64,000 nt of DNA from Streptomyces sp. V3I8 (GCF_030817535.1 NZ_JAUSZL010000002.1:4464001-4528000), one strand, 5' to 3'; counted from the first letter of the stretch, positions 44,008-55,000 are shown. A program made the numbers and translations. Notes: generated from the sequence alone by a model not told the origin.

Positions 44008-44023
44008 TCACTCGCGCGAGTGA
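44008..44023. promoter_or_regulatory. 16-bp palindrome between HTH protein and XRE gene
   Basis: TCACTCGCGCGAGTGA, perfectly symmetric, in the 396-base divergent gap (43868-44263). It is a good operator candidate for either flanking DNA-binding protein. The rest of the gap has only short spurious frames and a GGAGGGG ribosome site before ATG 44264. Confidence 0.6.
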
Positions 44024-44263
44024 GCGCCCGCCGTGGGCGGGAGGGGTGGGGCTTGGTGGGGTTCCTTTCCCTCGCGTGGTTCTTCGGGAAGAGCGCCAGG
44101 GGCACCGGAACACACGTTGCTGTGCTCCGGTCGCGAACCGGGTTCGGCCGGGCACCGTGGCCGTGCATGCTTACCGTGGGAAGTGACGAAGCCGTTGCGC
44201 AGGGTGACCGTCCGGAGTTCGTCACGGGCGTTGCGGCACAGCGGTACGACGGAGGGGTGCGGT

Positions 44264-45118
44264 ATGCCGGTCGACGGCGAGGCGGAGGAACCGGGCTGGG
44301 AGGTCGACCCGGACGACGACTGGGGTGTGGCGGTCGTCGCGACCGTGGGGCGGCAGCTGAAGCTGCGGCGGGAGGCGGTGGGGATGCGGGCCGCCGACTT
44401 CGGGACGGCGGTGGGATACGGGGAGGACCTCGTCTACAAGATCGAGGGCGGCAAGCGGATCCCTCGGGGCGAGTATCTGGACAGGGCGGACGAGGTGCTG
44501 GGGGCGGGCGGGCTGCTCTCGGCGATGAAGGAGGACGTGGCGAAGGTCCGGTATCCGAAGAGGGTTCGGGAACTGGCGAAGTCCGAGGCGCAGGCGGTTG
44601 AGGTGGGGCTGTACAGCAACCACAACATCCATGGTCTGTTGCAGACCGAGGAGCACATGCGGGCGCTTTTCGACGTGTGGCTTCCCGGCTACTCGGACGA
44701 GGAGACGGAGCGGATGGTGGCCGCGCGGATGGCCCGGCGTTCGATCTTCGAGCGATCACCTGCGCCGACTCTCAGTTTCGTGCAGGAGGAGGTGACGCTC
44801 CGCCGTCCGGTCGGAGGCAGAATGGTGTGGCGTCAGCAGCTCGAACGCCTTCTGGCGCTGGGGCAGTTGCGCAACGTGTCGATCCAAGTGATGCCGACCG
44901 ACTGTGAAGAACACTTCGGCACGGGCGGGCTGATCGAGGTACTGAAATTCCCGGACGGCACTGCGGTGGGGCGCTCCGACGGGGCGTTCAGCGGGCGCCC
45001 TGTGTCTGATCCGAAGCAGCTCAGAATCCTTGAATTGCGCTATGGCATGATCCGGGCCCAGGCCCTCAACGTCCGAGAGTCGCGGGCCTTCATCGAGCAG
45101 ACGCTTGGAGAATCATGA
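44264..45118 (+). CDS. XRE-family regulator with DUF5753 (WhiJ-like)
   Basis: 284 aa; ATG 44264 follows GGAGGGG (44251-44257). HTH in residues about 25-80 (LKLRREAVGMRAADFGTAV, YKIEGGKRIP) and a C-terminal DUF5753 effector region (GLYSNHNIHGLLQTEEHMRAL, FVQEEVTLRRPVGG, NVSIQVMP, ELRYGMIRAQALN). This is the standard partner of DUF397 proteins; the best-studied relatives in S. coelicolor (WhiJ, AbaA-like loci) affect development. Stop overlaps the DUF397 start (ATGA at 45115-45118). Confidence 0.88.
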   Translation: MPVDGEAEEPGWEVDPDDDWGVAVVATVGRQLKLRREAVGMRAADFGTAVGYGEDLVYKIEGGKRIPRGEYLDRADEVLGAGGLLSAMKEDVAKVRYPKRVRELAKSEAQAVEVGLYSNHNIHGLLQTEEHMRALFDVWLPGYSDEETERMVAARMARRSIFERSPAPTLSFVQEEVTLRRPVGGRMVWRQQLERLLALGQLRNVSIQVMPTDCEEHFGTGGLIEVLKFPDGTAVGRSDGAFSGRPVSDPKQLRILELRYGMIRAQALNVRESRAFIEQTLGES

Positions 45119-45321
45119 TCCGCACCTCCACCACCCGGGACACCGCACTGGTCTGGTTCAAGAGCAGCTACAGCAGCAGTGGTGACGGCAACGACTGCAT
45201 CGAGATCGCCACCGTTCCCGGCATGGTGCACGTCCGCGACTCCAAGAACATAGGAGGCCCTCGCCTCGCGCTCGCGCAGGGAGCGTGGGCGGACTTCGTG
45301 GCGTACGCCTCGGGGAGCTGA
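45115..45321 (+). CDS. DUF397 protein paired with XRE regulator
   Basis: 68 aa. Classic DUF397 pattern: WFKSSYSSSGDGNDCIEIA, VHVRDSKNIGGPRLALA and WADFVAYA. DUF397 proteins are thought to bind and antagonise or deliver the adjacent XRE regulator; a toxin-antitoxin-like behaviour has been suggested for some pairs. Translationally coupled to the XRE gene. Confidence 0.9.
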   Translation: MIRTSTTRDTALVWFKSSYSSSGDGNDCIEIATVPGMVHVRDSKNIGGPRLALAQGAWADFVAYASGS

Positions 45322-45339
45322 CCTCCGACCGGGCGCGCA

Positions 45340-46287
45340 CTACATCGCGGCGGCCGGTCCGGAGGGAATCGGGTTCTGCCCGGACCGGACGACGGGGAAC
45401 CTCACCCCGGTGAGGTCTTCGGAGACGGCCCACAGCCGCTGCTGGACGGCTGCCTCGTACGACTGCGGGCTGGAGGTGACCAGCCGGGGGTGGCCCATGA
45501 CCTCGCGGCGTCCGCCGGGGCCGTAGTACTGGCCGCCGAGCGCGGCGGGGTCGGTGGCCGCGCGCAGGGTCGGCAGCGCGCCCATCGCCGGGGTCTGGGT
45601 GATCAGCGGCGCGAGCCAGGTGAGCGGGAGCCGCAGGGCCGCGGGGGTGTTGCGGGCGAGCTCGGTGCCGGACAGACCGGGGTGCGCGGCCAGCGCGGCG
45701 GTGGTGCCGTGCGCGGCGAGCCGGCGCTGCAGCTCGTAGGTGAACATCAGGTTGGCCAGCTTGGACTGGCCGTAGGCGGCGACCCGGCTGTACGACCGCT
45801 CCCCGTGCAGGTCGTCGAAGTGGATCGCGGCCCGGATGCGGTGGCCGGTGCTGCTGACCGTCACCACGCGTGAGCCGGGCACCGGCAGCATCAGGTCCAG
45901 CAGCAGTCCGGTGAGCGCGAAGTGGCCGAGGTGGTTGGTGCCGAACTGCAGCTCGAAGCCGTCCCGGGTGGTCCGCTTCGGGGTGTACATCACGCCGGCG
46001 TTGTTGATCAGCAGGTCGATCCGGTCGAACCGGGACCGCAGCGCCGCCGCGGCGGCCTGGACGGAGTCGAGCGAGGTCAGGTCCAGCGCCTGCACGCTCA
46101 CGTCCCCGGTCATGCGGGCCGCGGCCTGCTCGCCCTTCCGGACGTCGCGTACGGCGAGCACCACGGACGCCCCGTGCCCGGCGAGTGCCTTGGCGGTCTC
46201 GTACCCCAGTCCGGTGTTGGCCCCGGTCACCACGGCCACCCGCCCATGCTGGTCCGGAATGTTCGAGGTCGTCCATTTTTCACTCAT
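45340..46287 (-). CDS. Short-chain dehydrogenase/reductase (retinol dehydrogenase-like)
   Basis: 315-aa classical SDR. NAD(P) motif TGANTGLGYETAKALA, NNAGVM, catalytic Ser in VSSTGHRI and Tyr-x-x-x-Lys in YGQSKLAN. The extended C-terminus resembles the WWOX/retinol-dehydrogenase-like group. Divergent from a TetR gene whose operator lies next to its start, so it is probably the repressed target, inducible by a hydrophobic ligand. Confidence 0.9.
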   Translation of the reverse strand: MSEKWTTSNIPDQHGRVAVVTGANTGLGYETAKALAGHGASVVLAVRDVRKGEQAAARMTGDVSVQALDLTSLDSVQAAAAALRSRFDRIDLLINNAGVMYTPKRTTRDGFELQFGTNHLGHFALTGLLLDLMLPVPGSRVVTVSSTGHRIRAAIHFDDLHGERSYSRVAAYGQSKLANLMFTYELQRRLAAHGTTAALAAHPGLSGTELARNTPAALRLPLTWLAPLITQTPAMGALPTLRAATDPAALGGQYYGPGGRREVMGHPRLVTSSPQSYEAAVQQRLWAVSEDLTGVRFPVVRSGQNPIPSGPAAAM

Positions 46288-46340
46288 GTCGGGCTCCCAG
46301 CCAGGTAACGTACCGGAGGTATCTTGTGCCGACGACGCTA

Positions 46341-46379
46341 AAGTACTTCCGGTACGTTGTCAACGTACCGCCGGTACTT
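46341..46379. promoter_or_regulatory. TetR operator: large inverted repeat
   Basis: A 39-base imperfect inverted repeat centred on T46360, with an inner perfect 21-base palindrome (46350-46370; half CGGTACGTTG) and outer AAGTAC/GTACTT arms. A further half site AACGTACCGGAGGTAT lies at 46307-46322, near the SDR start. Placement between divergent SDR and tetR fits autoregulation. Confidence 0.85.
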
Positions 46380-46396
46380 AAGTTAGGCTGGTAATC

Positions 46397-47062
46397 GTGA
46401 CTTTCCAGCGGGCGCGGACCGAGGAGCAGCGGGAGATCCGCCGACGGGCGATCCTCGACACGGCGTCGGCGATGCTCGACGAGATGCCGGTGGCCGCGGT
46501 CACCCTGAGCGAGCTCAGCCGCCGGGTGGGCCTGGCGAAACCGAACGTGCTGCGCTACTTCGAATCCCGCGAGGCGGTGCTGCTGGAACTGCTGGACCGG
46601 TTCCTGCGGGAATGGCTGACGGAACTGGCAGGGGAACTGGCCGCCGGCGCCGACGAGGACGCCCCCATGACCGAGCGGGCGGAAGCGGTGGCCGAGATCC
46701 TCAGCCGCTCACTCGCCGGCCGGGTGGTGCTGTGCGACCTCTTCGGCGCACAGGGCAGCGTCCTGGAGCGCAACGTCTCCGTCGAGGTCGTGGCACGCTA
46801 CAAGCGCGCCTCCCTGGAGCGCCTGGCAACCATGACCGCCCAGCTCCGGAAGTACCTGCCGGAGCTGGGCGAGAACGCGACACTGTTCAGTCTGCAGACC
46901 ATGGTCATGGCCGGTGCCCTGTCGGCGTACGGCACTCCTCCCCCCAGTCTCCAGGCGGCGTACCAGGCCGAACCCGACCTGGCCCGCTTCCACCTGGAGC
47001 TGGACGGCTCCCTGAAGCTGGCCCTGACCGCGACGCTCCTGGGCGTACTCCCCCGCAGCTGA
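46397..47062 (+). CDS. TetR-family transcriptional regulator
   Basis: 221 aa from GTG 46397. N-terminal HTH (AVTLSELSRRVGLAKPNVLRYF then ESREAV; about residues 32-55) and a C-terminal ligand domain. The GTG is only about 17 bases beyond the operator's edge with no clear SD, so translation may be leaderless. It is predicted to repress the divergent SDR and itself. Confidence 0.9.
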   Translation: MTFQRARTEEQREIRRRAILDTASAMLDEMPVAAVTLSELSRRVGLAKPNVLRYFESREAVLLELLDRFLREWLTELAGELAAGADEDAPMTERAEAVAEILSRSLAGRVVLCDLFGAQGSVLERNVSVEVVARYKRASLERLATMTAQLRKYLPELGENATLFSLQTMVMAGALSAYGTPPPSLQAAYQAEPDLARFHLELDGSLKLALTATLLGVLPRS

Positions 47063-47080
47063 TGTCGCGCTCGTACTGAA

Positions 47081-48809
47081 TCACTGCTCCGGCGCGCCGC
47101 CGAAGCGCTCCTTGTACGTTTCCAGGTCCTCGTCCGTGATCTTGGCGAAGAGGACCGGGGGGACCGTGAAGGGGGTGCCCGCGGGGAGGGAGTCCAGGGA
47201 CCTGGCCTCCTCCCGGGTCACCCAGGTCGCCGAGTCGTCCGGGAGGGCGAAGGCCGCGCGCATGGCGGCGGACGAGGCCGGGATGAAGGGCTCCGAGACC
47301 ACCGCGTACAGGTGGATCAGGTTCATCGCCGTGCGGAGCGTGAGGGCCGCGCCCTCCGGGTTCGTCTTGATCTCCAGCCAGGGGGCCTTCTCCTCCAGGT
47401 AGGAGTTGCCCGCCGACCACAGCGCGCGCAGGGCGGCCGCCGCCTTGCGGAACTGGAGTGCTTCCATCTGGGTCTCGTAGTCGGCGAGAAGTGATGCGAT
47501 CTCCTCGCCGAGCTTCGCCTCCGGCGCGCCCGCCTCCGCGCCCGCCGGGACCTCCTCGCCGAAGCGCTTCTTCGAGAAGGACAGGACGCGGTTCACGAAG
47601 TTGCCGAGCGTGTCCGCCAGGTCCTTGTTCACCGTCGCCGTGAAGTGCTCCCACGTGAACGACGAGTCGTCCGACTCGGGGGCGTTGGCGATGAGGAAGT
47701 AGCGCCAGTAGTCCGCGGGCAGGATGTCGAGCGCCTGGTCGGTGAAGACCCCGCGCTTCTGCGACGTCGAGAACTTACCGCCGTAGTACGTCAGCCAGTT
47801 GAAGGCCTTGAGCTGGTCGACCTTCTTCCACGGCTCCCGTACGCCCATCTCCGTCGCGGGGAACATCACGCTGTGGAAGGGGACGTTGTCCTTCGCCATG
47901 AACTCGGTGTAGCGCACGTCGGAGGCGCCCGCCGGCTCGTACCACCACGACTTCCAGTCGCGGTTCTCCTGCGGGGCCGCGTCCGCCCACTCCTTCGTCG
48001 ACCCGATGTACTCGATCGGCGCGTCGAACCAGACGTAGAAGACCTTGCCCTCGGCGGCCAGCGCCGGCCACGTGTCGGCCGGGACCGGCACGCCCCAGTC
48101 CAGGTCACGGGTGATCGCGCGGTCGTGCAGGCCCTCGGTCAGCCACTTGCGGGCGATGGAGGACGCGAGCTGCGGCCACTCGTCCGCGACCTCGTCGATC
48201 CACGCCTCCACCTCGCCCTGCAGCTTCGACTGGAGGAGGAAGAGGTGTGTCGTCTCGCGCACTTCGAGGTCCGTCGAACCCGAGATCGCCGAGCGCGGGT
48301 CGATCAGGTCGGTCGGGTCCAGGACGCGCGTGCAGTTCTCGCACTGGTCACCGCGCGCCTTGTCGTAACCGCAGTGCGGGCACGTGCCCTCGACGTAACG
48401 GTCGGGCAGGAAGCGGCCGTCGGCCGGCGAGTACACCTGCCGGATCGCCCGCTCCTCGATGAAGCCGTTCTCGTTCAGCGCGGCGCGCGAAGTGCTGCGT
48501 CAGCTCCGCGTTCTGCGGGGAGGAGCTGCGGCCGAAGTGGTCGAAGGCCAGCTGGAAGCCGTCGTAGATCGCCTTCTGCGCGTCATGGGCACCGGCGCAG
48601 AACTCGGCGACCGGCAGGCCCTGCTCCTTCGCCGCCAGTTCGGCCGGGGTGCCGTGCTCGTCCGTCGCGCAGATGTACAGGACGTCGTGGCCGCGCTGGC
48701 GGAGGTACCTGGCGTACACGTCCGCCGGGAGCATGGACCCCACCATGTTGCCCAGGTGCTTGATCCCGTTGATGTACGGAAGGGCGCTGGTGATGAGGTG
48801 TCGAGCCAT
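47081..48809 (-). pseudogene. metG: Methionyl-tRNA synthetase, interrupted by one-base frameshift
   Basis: Class I synthetase for Met-tRNA. Frame A runs from ATG 48809 ([20 protein letters not shown]; the HIGH-type motif is HLGN) for about 109 codons to FAR, then frame B continues [14 protein letters not shown] and reads to the stop at 47081 (GTG 48436 is only an internal codon). The break is an extra G in GGCGCGCG near 48482-48483. Zinc knuckle [17 protein letters not shown] and KMSKS-type KFSTS are intact in frame B. Corrected length is 575 aa. As metG is normally essential, a sequencing error is the likeliest cause. Confidence 0.9.
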
Positions 48810-48909
48810 TGCGGGCTGCTCCCGAGTCGCTGCGTGGGGTGACGGCGGGTCGGGTGACGCCTCGACCTCCGACCGTCTTACGAACCTTGGAATCGTAGCC
48901 GACATGGGT

Positions 48910-48953
48910 GGGCCGCCCGCTCCCCCTTTTACAAGGTGGGGAGGGGGCGGCCC
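48910..48953. terminator. Hairpin terminator after the vWA gene
   Basis: Stem of 15 of 16 pairs: GGGCCGCCCGCTCCCC (48910-48925) and its partner (48938-48953), between the vWA stop and metG on the minus strand; the loop includes a T-rich CCTTTTACAAGGT. Confidence 0.75.
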
Positions 48954-48973
48954 GGGCGGGGTCCGGCGGCGGC

Positions 48974-50716
<1,743 letters not shown>

Positions 50717-50877
50717 GTGCGCAACCCTTCGCATGAGTTGGTTCCGTCAATCCCTGGCCAGGACGGACACGTAAGGTTAGCCGCAGGATTCGGGGATCTT
50801 GAGCAGGGTCGATTATGCCTGTCAACTTAGGCACGCCTTGCCTTCCCTTTGCCCCGGCACCCCCGCGGACCGCGGGG

Positions 50878-50895
50878 GTTCACCGCCTGTTCACC
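50878..50895 (+). promoter_or_regulatory. PHO box (PhoP-binding direct repeat)
   Basis: GTTCACC at 50878-50884 and GTTCACC at 50889-50895, exactly 11 bases apart: the minimal direct-repeat unit recognised by phosphorylated PhoP in Streptomyces. It is 69 bases upstream of the phoX start codon and implies induction under phosphate limitation. Confidence 0.9.
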
Positions 50896-50963
50896 CCTTG
50901 GCTGCGCCCTCGCACGCGCGTGCCCCTAGCGTCACGCCAGAACACAGACATAGGGGAGGGAAC

Positions 50964-53054
50964 GTGCGCAACCTGCTGCCTCTGATCGGCTCGGCCGGCT
51001 CACACCCGGGCGGTCGTTCCGAGATGACCTGTCGGTACCGCTGTGGTGATGCCTGCTTCCACCCGGCGCCCAACACCAGCGCCAACGAATACGTCGGCGA
51101 CGTCATCGCGGGGGCGATCGGCCGGCGTTCCATGATGCGTGCCGCCGCCGCGGTGACCGTGACCACGGCGGCCGGCGGCGCGCTGCTCGGCGCCGGCGCG
51201 GCGCCCGCCGCCGCCCGGTCCGCCGAGGGCGCGGCGGCCACCTTCGGACACGGCTCGCACGGCTCGAAGGACAAGGCCGCCCGCGGCCTGCGCTTCACAC
51301 CCGTCGCGCCGAACACCACCGACGCCGTGACCGTCCCCGACGGCTACGGCCAGAACGTGGTCATCCGCTGGGGCGAGCCCATCCTGCGCGGCGCCCCGGC
51401 CTTCGACCCGGACCAGCAGACCGCGAAGGCCCAGGCGGGCCAGTTCGGCTACAACTGCGACTTCCTCGCCCTGCTCCCGCTGCCGGGCGAGCGCGGCCGC
51501 CAGCTGCTCGTGGCGAACCACGAGTACACGGACGAGGTCCTGATGTTCAAGGGCTACGACCCCGCGAACCCGACCCGTGAGCAGGCCGAGATCGCCTGGG
51601 CCGCGCACGGTCTGGGCGTCGTCGTGGTCGAGGAGGAGCGCAGGACCGGCAGGCTCACCGCCGTGCCCCGCCACCACCTCAACCGGCGTGTGACCGCGAC
51701 CACCGAGTTCCGGGTGACCGGTCCCGCGGCCGGCTCGGACCTCCTGAAGACCTCCGCCGACCCGACCGGCAGGAAGGTCCTCGGCACGCTCAACAACTGC
51801 GCCGGCGGCCAGACCCCCTGGGGCACGACGCTGCACGGCGAGGAGAACTTCAACCAGTACTTCGCGAACGCGAGCCGCACGACGGACGCGCGCTACGGCA
51901 TCGGCACCGGGGCCACCGAGCGCAAGTGGGAGCGGTTCGACAAGCGCTTCGACGTCGCCCAGGAGCCGAACGAGGTGCACCGCTTCGGCTACATCGTCGA
52001 GCTGGACCCGTACGACCCGACCTCGACGCCCCGCAAGCGCACCGCGCTGGGCCGGTTCAAGCACGAGGGCGCGACGATCCGCCTCACGGACGACGGCCGT
52101 CCGGTCGCCTACACCGGTGACGACGAGCGCTTCGACTACATGTACAAGTTCGTCGGCAGCAAGCGGATGCGCCACGGCAGCAGCCGCGCCGCCCGCGAGC
52201 ACAACCTGACCCTGCTCGACGAGGGCACGCTGTACGTCGCCAGGCTCACCGGCGACTCCCCGGCGATCGAGATCGACGGCACCGGCAAGCTCCCGGCCGA
52301 CGGTGAGTTCGACGGCAGCGGTACGTGGATCCCGCTGGCCACCGCCACCGCGAAGGGCGCCGTCTCGCACGTCCCCAGCATGACCGCCGAGGAGGTGTAC
52401 GTCTTCACGCGCCTCGCCGGTGACAAGGTGGGCGCCACGAAGATGGACCGGCCGGAGGACATCCAGCCCTCCCCGCACACCGGCAAGGTGTACGTCGCCC
52501 TGACGAACAACACCAACCGCGGTGTCGGCTCCAACGCCAAGCCGGACGAGGCCAACCCGCGCAACGCCAACAAGCACGGGCACGTCCTGGAGCTGACCGA
52601 GCGCCGCAACCGCGCCGACGCCACCGGCTTCGCCTGGTCGCTGTTCCTCGTCGCGGGCGACCCGAAGGACCCGGCGACGTACTTCGCGGGCTACCCGAAG
52701 GACAAGGTCAGCCAGATCTCCTGCCCGGACAACGTGGCCTTCGACCCGCACGGCAACCTGTGGATCTCCACCGACGGCGCCCAGCTCGGCTCGCACGACG
52801 GCCTGTTCGGCGTGGCGACGAAGGGCGACCGGCGCGGTGAGCTGAAGCAGTTCCTGACCGTGCCCAAGGGCGCCGAGACCTGCGGCCCGCTCGTCCAGGA
52901 CCGCCGCGTCCTGGTGGCGGTGCAGCACCCGGGCGAGATCACCGGCGCGACCGTCGAGAACCCGGCGAGCGTCTGGCCCGACGGACCGGGCAGGATCGTC
53001 CGCCCGGCGGTGGTGGCGGTCTGGCGCAAGGACGGCGAGGACATCGGCGTCTGA
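50964..53054 (+). CDS. phoX: PhoX-family alkaline phosphatase, Tat-exported
   Basis: 696 aa from GTG 50964, which follows GGGGAGGG. The N-terminus begins MRNLLPLIGSAGSHPGGRSE and has GRRSMMRAAAAVTVTTAAGG, a Tat-type segment placed about 53 residues in, common for PhoX. The DUF839/PhoX beta-propeller covers the rest (NHEYTDE, TLHGEENFNQYF, RFKHEGATIRL, YVALTNNT). PhoX is a Ca2+/Fe-dependent phosphomonoesterase releasing phosphate outside the cell. The PHO box upstream agrees with this role. Confidence 0.93.
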   Translation: MRNLLPLIGSAGSHPGGRSEMTCRYRCGDACFHPAPNTSANEYVGDVIAGAIGRRSMMRAAAAVTVTTAAGGALLGAGAAPAAARSAEGAAATFGHGSHGSKDKAARGLRFTPVAPNTTDAVTVPDGYGQNVVIRWGEPILRGAPAFDPDQQTAKAQAGQFGYNCDFLALLPLPGERGRQLLVANHEYTDEVLMFKGYDPANPTREQAEIAWAAHGLGVVVVEEERRTGRLTAVPRHHLNRRVTATTEFRVTGPAAGSDLLKTSADPTGRKVLGTLNNCAGGQTPWGTTLHGEENFNQYFANASRTTDARYGIGTGATERKWERFDKRFDVAQEPNEVHRFGYIVELDPYDPTSTPRKRTALGRFKHEGATIRLTDDGRPVAYTGDDERFDYMYKFVGSKRMRHGSSRAAREHNLTLLDEGTLYVARLTGDSPAIEIDGTGKLPADGEFDGSGTWIPLATATAKGAVSHVPSMTAEEVYVFTRLAGDKVGATKMDRPEDIQPSPHTGKVYVALTNNTNRGVGSNAKPDEANPRNANKHGHVLELTERRNRADATGFAWSLFLVAGDPKDPATYFAGYPKDKVSQISCPDNVAFDPHGNLWISTDGAQLGSHDGLFGVATKGDRRGELKQFLTVPKGAETCGPLVQDRRVLVAVQHPGEITGATVENPASVWPDGPGRIVRPAVVAVWRKDGEDIGV

Positions 53055-53069
53055 CGCGCCACGCATGAC

Positions 53070-53100
53070 CGGGGGCGCCCCTGTGACAGGGGCGCCCCCG
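53070..53100. terminator. Hairpin between phoX and convergent lysR
   Basis: Perfect 15-bp stem, arm CGGGGGCGCCCCTGT (53070-53084) and complement (53086-53100), usable from both directions. Confidence 0.85.
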
Positions 53101-53126
53101 CGACATGACCACCCGTCCGCCCGTCC

Positions 53127-54050
53127 CTACACCCCCACCAGATCAAGCCACTCCCAGTACCCGGGCGCCTCCCGCGCCACCTCCGCGTACGCCTCCCACA
53201 GCTCGGGGAAGACAAGGTCCAACTCCCCCTCCGTACGCGCCGCGAGGTACAGCCGGACCCCCAGGGGATCCCCCTGGATCCGTCGCACGGCCATCTCCGG
53301 CCGCACCTGGCACGTCGGCTGGCAGACCGTGACGACCTCGCCGGTCGCGACCAGCGAGGCGGCCGTGTGGTAGTCCCCGTGCAGCACCCGCGGCCGCAGC
53401 CCCGCCGCCCGCAGCATGCGGTGCACGGCGTCCCACTCGCCGTCGACGGTCGGGTCGATCATCCACCGGTCCCCGGCCAGGTCGGAGAGGCGCACCTCGG
53501 GGTACGCGGCGGCGGGGTGGTCGGCCGGCAGGGAGACGAACTGCGGTTCGCGTTCGACCAGGACGCGCAGCACGAGCCCGTCCGGCACCCGCAGCGGACT
53601 GCCCTCCACCTCATGCACGAAGGCCACGTCGAGCCGACCGCCGGCGAGCATGCGCAGCAGCGCGTTGGCGGAGACGTCCATCTGCAGGACCGGCTCGCGC
53701 TGCCGGGTGCGCAGCCGCCGCAGCCAGCCCGCGAGGGCACGGCTGGCGGTGGAGCCGATACGGAGCTGGGGCCCGTCGGCGTCCGTCGCGGCGGCCCGCG
53801 CCTCCGCGACCAGCGCCTGCATTTCGGCCACCAGCGGGCGGGCGCGGCCGAGGAGGACCAGGCCGAGCGGGGTCGGCCGGCAGCCGGTACGTTCGCGCAG
53901 GAACAGGGGACCGCCGAGCTCCTGCTCGATCCGCTTGAGCTGGGTGCTCAACGAGGGCTGGGACACGCCGAGCTGCCGGGCGGCCCGGTGCAGGCTGCCG
54001 GTGTCGGCTATGGCGCACAGTGCACGGAGGTGCCTCACCTCGAGGTCCAT
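53127..54050 (-). CDS. LysR-family regulator, likely activator of snapalysin
   Basis: 307 aa from ATG 54050 (MDLEVRHLRALCAIADTGS). HTH about residues 2-60 (SLHRAARQLGVSQPSLSTQL) and a periplasmic-binding-type effector domain. It is divergent from the snapalysin gene, the same arrangement as the known snpR/mprR-snpA loci of other Streptomyces, where LysR activates the protease. The frame is open to 54182 but the extension is not convincing. Confidence 0.9.
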   Translation of the reverse strand: MDLEVRHLRALCAIADTGSLHRAARQLGVSQPSLSTQLKRIEQELGGPLFLRERTGCRPTPLGLVLLGRARPLVAEMQALVAEARAAATDADGPQLRIGSTASRALAGWLRRLRTRQREPVLQMDVSANALLRMLAGGRLDVAFVHEVEGSPLRVPDGLVLRVLVEREPQFVSLPADHPAAAYPEVRLSDLAGDRWMIDPTVDGEWDAVHRMLRAAGLRPRVLHGDYHTAASLVATGEVVTVCQPTCQVRPEMAVRRIQGDPLGVRLYLAARTEGELDLVFPELWEAYAEVAREAPGYWEWLDLVGV

Positions 54051-54258
54051 GGCGTCGGAGCCTAAGGCGGAAGTACAGCTTTCACCAGATGCACAAACCC
54101 CACTCAAAACAGGCGACTTGGACGATCGCTGCCGGGCGGACCTCGGGCCGATATCGTGCGGATAACCGCGTCCTATCGCCACTTGGCATCATCACAGCGG
54201 CCTCACAGGCGCCGAAACTCACCGAGGACGACTTCACCCCCACTCCGAGGAGTCCTCG

Positions 54259-54930
54259 ATGCGCCTTTCCACACCCCTGCTCTCCGCCGCGGTCGGTCTC
54301 GGTCTCACCGCCGCCGCGCTCGGTACGGTCCCGGCCGCCGCGGCCCCGGCGCCCGAACCGGTGGCCGCCGCCTCCGCGGGCTACACGGACTACAACGGTT
54401 CCGGCGAAGAGGCGAAGGCCAACCAGGCCTTCTTCGACGCCGTGCTGAAGTCCGTGGCCGAGCAGCGTGCCGCGAACCCGCGGTCCGCCGCCGCCGTCAC
54501 CGTCGTCTACAACGCCTCGGCCGCGCCGACCTTCGCCTCCCAGATAGCCCGCAGCACGCAGATCTGGAACAGCTCCGTCACCAACGTCAGACTGCAGGCC
54601 GGCAGCAGCGGCGCGAACTTCACGTACCGCGAGGGCAACGACTCGCGCGGTTCGTACGCCTCCACGGACGGGCACGGGCGCGGCTACATCTTCCTCGACT
54701 ACCGGCAGAACCAGCAGTACAACTCCACGCGGGTGACCGCCCACGAGACCGGGCACGTGCTCGGCCTGCCCGACCACTACACCGGTCCGTGCAGCGAGCT
54801 GATGTCCGGCGGCGGACCGGGCACGTCCTGCACGAACGCGAACCCCAACAGCGCCGAGCGGTCGCGGGTGAACCAGCTGTGGGCCAACGGGCTCGCGAAG
54901 GCGCTGGCGAAGGTCAACCAGGACCGCTAG
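54259..54930 (+). CDS. snpA: Snapalysin (M7 small neutral metalloprotease)
   Basis: 223 aa. Sec signal [20 protein letters not shown] with cleavage near AAA-AP, a pro-region, and the mature protease. Zinc site [13 protein letters not shown]: HExxHxxGxxD, with Asp as third ligand, diagnostic for M7. Two Cys pairs (GPCSEL, TSCTNAN). Extracellular casein-type protease. Under LysR control from the 208-base divergent gap. A secreted I36-like inhibitor is encoded about 15 kb upstream. Confidence 0.93.
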   Translation: MRLSTPLLSAAVGLGLTAAALGTVPAAAAPAPEPVAAASAGYTDYNGSGEEAKANQAFFDAVLKSVAEQRAANPRSAAAVTVVYNASAAPTFASQIARSTQIWNSSVTNVRLQAGSSGANFTYREGNDSRGSYASTDGHGRGYIFLDYRQNQQYNSTRVTAHETGHVLGLPDHYTGPCSELMSGGGPGTSCTNANPNSAERSRVNQLWANGLAKALAKVNQDR

Positions 54931-55000
54931 GCCCCTCGGGACCGCAAGGCCGACCAGGACCGCCAGGTCCCCCACGGGTGTACCACCCACCCCCCACCGG

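Noticed and set aside
42968..45321. Integrated plasmid or prophage
   Set aside because: The replication-like HTH suggested it, but there is no integrase, att repeat, tRNA or transfer gene.
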